Positions 63,683 through 64,000 of a DNA stretch of 64,000 nt are shown piece after piece. A model generated the notes under the pieces. It was given only the letters and a program-made list of their open reading frames with translations, was not told the DNA's origin and made no database searches. The stretch lies in the NCBI RefSeq assembly GCF_028553785.1, contig NZ_CP067136.1, positions 930,001-994,000 of the forward strand. The letters run 5' to 3'. Numbering within the stretch: the stretch's first letter is position 1; the number at the start of each line of letters is the position of its first letter. This DNA is from Paracoccus fistulariae (GTDB taxonomy: Bacteria; Pseudomonadota; Alphaproteobacteria; Rhodobacterales; Rhodobacteraceae). Made by a program: the position numbers and the translations under genes.

Positions 63683-64000
63683 TTACATCAGTTTGCGCCT
63701 GCGTGTCACCTCGATATTCAGGTCGGTCAGCTTCTTGCGCAAAGTATTGCGGTTAATTCCCAGCAAATCGGCGCAACGAAGCTGATTGCCGCCGGTCGCG
63801 TCCAGCGCCACCTGCAGCAGCGGACGTTCGATTTCGCGCAGGATCCGGTCGTAAAGTCCCGGCGGCGGCAGCGAATCCCCGTGCAGATCGAAGTAACGCT
63901 GCAGATGCGCCTCGACCGTGTCCGACAGACGTCCCGTTGCCGCAGCCGGTGCCATGCCCGCCGCCGCGCCCCGGGTCTCGACCGGGGTGGCAGGCAGCGC
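63683..64000 (-). CDS. ntrC: Nitrogen regulator NtrC (C-terminal part, 5' end outside window)
   Basis: The frame is open to the window edge. The last ~60 residues are a Fis-type [23 protein letters not shown] then [20 protein letters not shown]. The position ahead of ntrY and the C-terminal sequence ([10 protein letters not shown]) identify NtrC. The receiver and AAA+ domains lie outside the window, so the state of its sigma54 motif cannot be judged. Confidence 0.88.
   Translation of the reverse strand, partial: ALPATPVETRGAAAGMAPAAATGRLSDTVEAHLQRYFDLHGDSLPPPGLYDRILREIERPLLQVALDATGGNQLRCADLLGINRNTLRKKLTDLNIEVTRRRKLM

Overview
The window is a GC-rich alphaproteobacterial chromosome segment, most likely from Paracoccus or a close relative in the Rhodobacteraceae. 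Pointers are the F1-ATPase inhibitor zeta subunit (described in Paracoccus denitrificans), the ntrC-ntrY-ntrX-trkA-trkH-hfq-hflX order, a zinc-free type HemB, and a beta-oxidation block with paired MerR regulators. No taxonomic search was possible, so this is inference from gene content.

Layout. 1-6674 is core genome: mfd (its 3' part lies outside the window), a small membrane protein, hemB, a SYLF lipoprotein, a GntR regulator, a YgjP-type metallopeptidase, a TIGR02300 protein and tRNA-Ala(GGC). 6844-10055 is a wreck of mobile DNA: an ATPase gene cut by an IS end, an IS3/IS21 chimera, and the right end of a decayed Tn7-like element (called #1 here) with two broken cargo genes. 10061-30919 is a second Tn7-like transposon (#2) of about 20.9 kb. 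It has TGT...ACA termini, arrays of AAAACTGCC sites at both ends and TAAAT 5-bp flanks on both sides. It carries an apparently intact tnsA-tnsB-tnsC-tniQ operon and, as cargo, a divergent meta-cleavage aromatic catabolic cluster: extradiol dioxygenase, luciferase-like monooxygenase, flavin reductase, stand-alone FAD synthetase, two alpha/beta hydrolases, hydratase, aldolase, acetaldehyde dehydrogenase, ADH, SDR, MBL hydrolase and a GntR regulator. Fragments of IS110, istA, an aldehyde dehydrogenase and probably hsdR sit at the cargo edges.

The right terminus of #2 lies exactly at the stop codon of a glutamine-synthetase-family gene, and element #1 ends at the same TAAAT sequence immediately to the left of #2. 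The simplest reading is that two related Tn7-like elements inserted one after the other at one attachment site next to this gene. This is the most interesting feature of the window.

30924-64000 returns to core genome: a glutamine synthetase family gene with a polar amino-acid ABC transporter; purS-purC; the ATPase zeta subunit; a MATE exporter; two thioesterases; a beta-oxidation block (two MerR, acyl-CoA dehydrogenase, GST, thiolase, FadB-type protein); a MerR/MFS pair; a TelA-DUF2927-SPFH-zinc-ribbon operon; a PfkB kinase; and hflX, hfq, trkH, trkA, ntrX, ntrY and the 3' end of ntrC.

In the cargo, the likely flow is: monooxygenase plus reduced flavin hydroxylates an aromatic ring, the extradiol dioxygenase opens it, a hydrolase cuts the ring-fission product, and hydratase, aldolase and acetaldehyde dehydrogenase give pyruvate and acetyl-CoA. 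The substrate cannot be read from the sequence.
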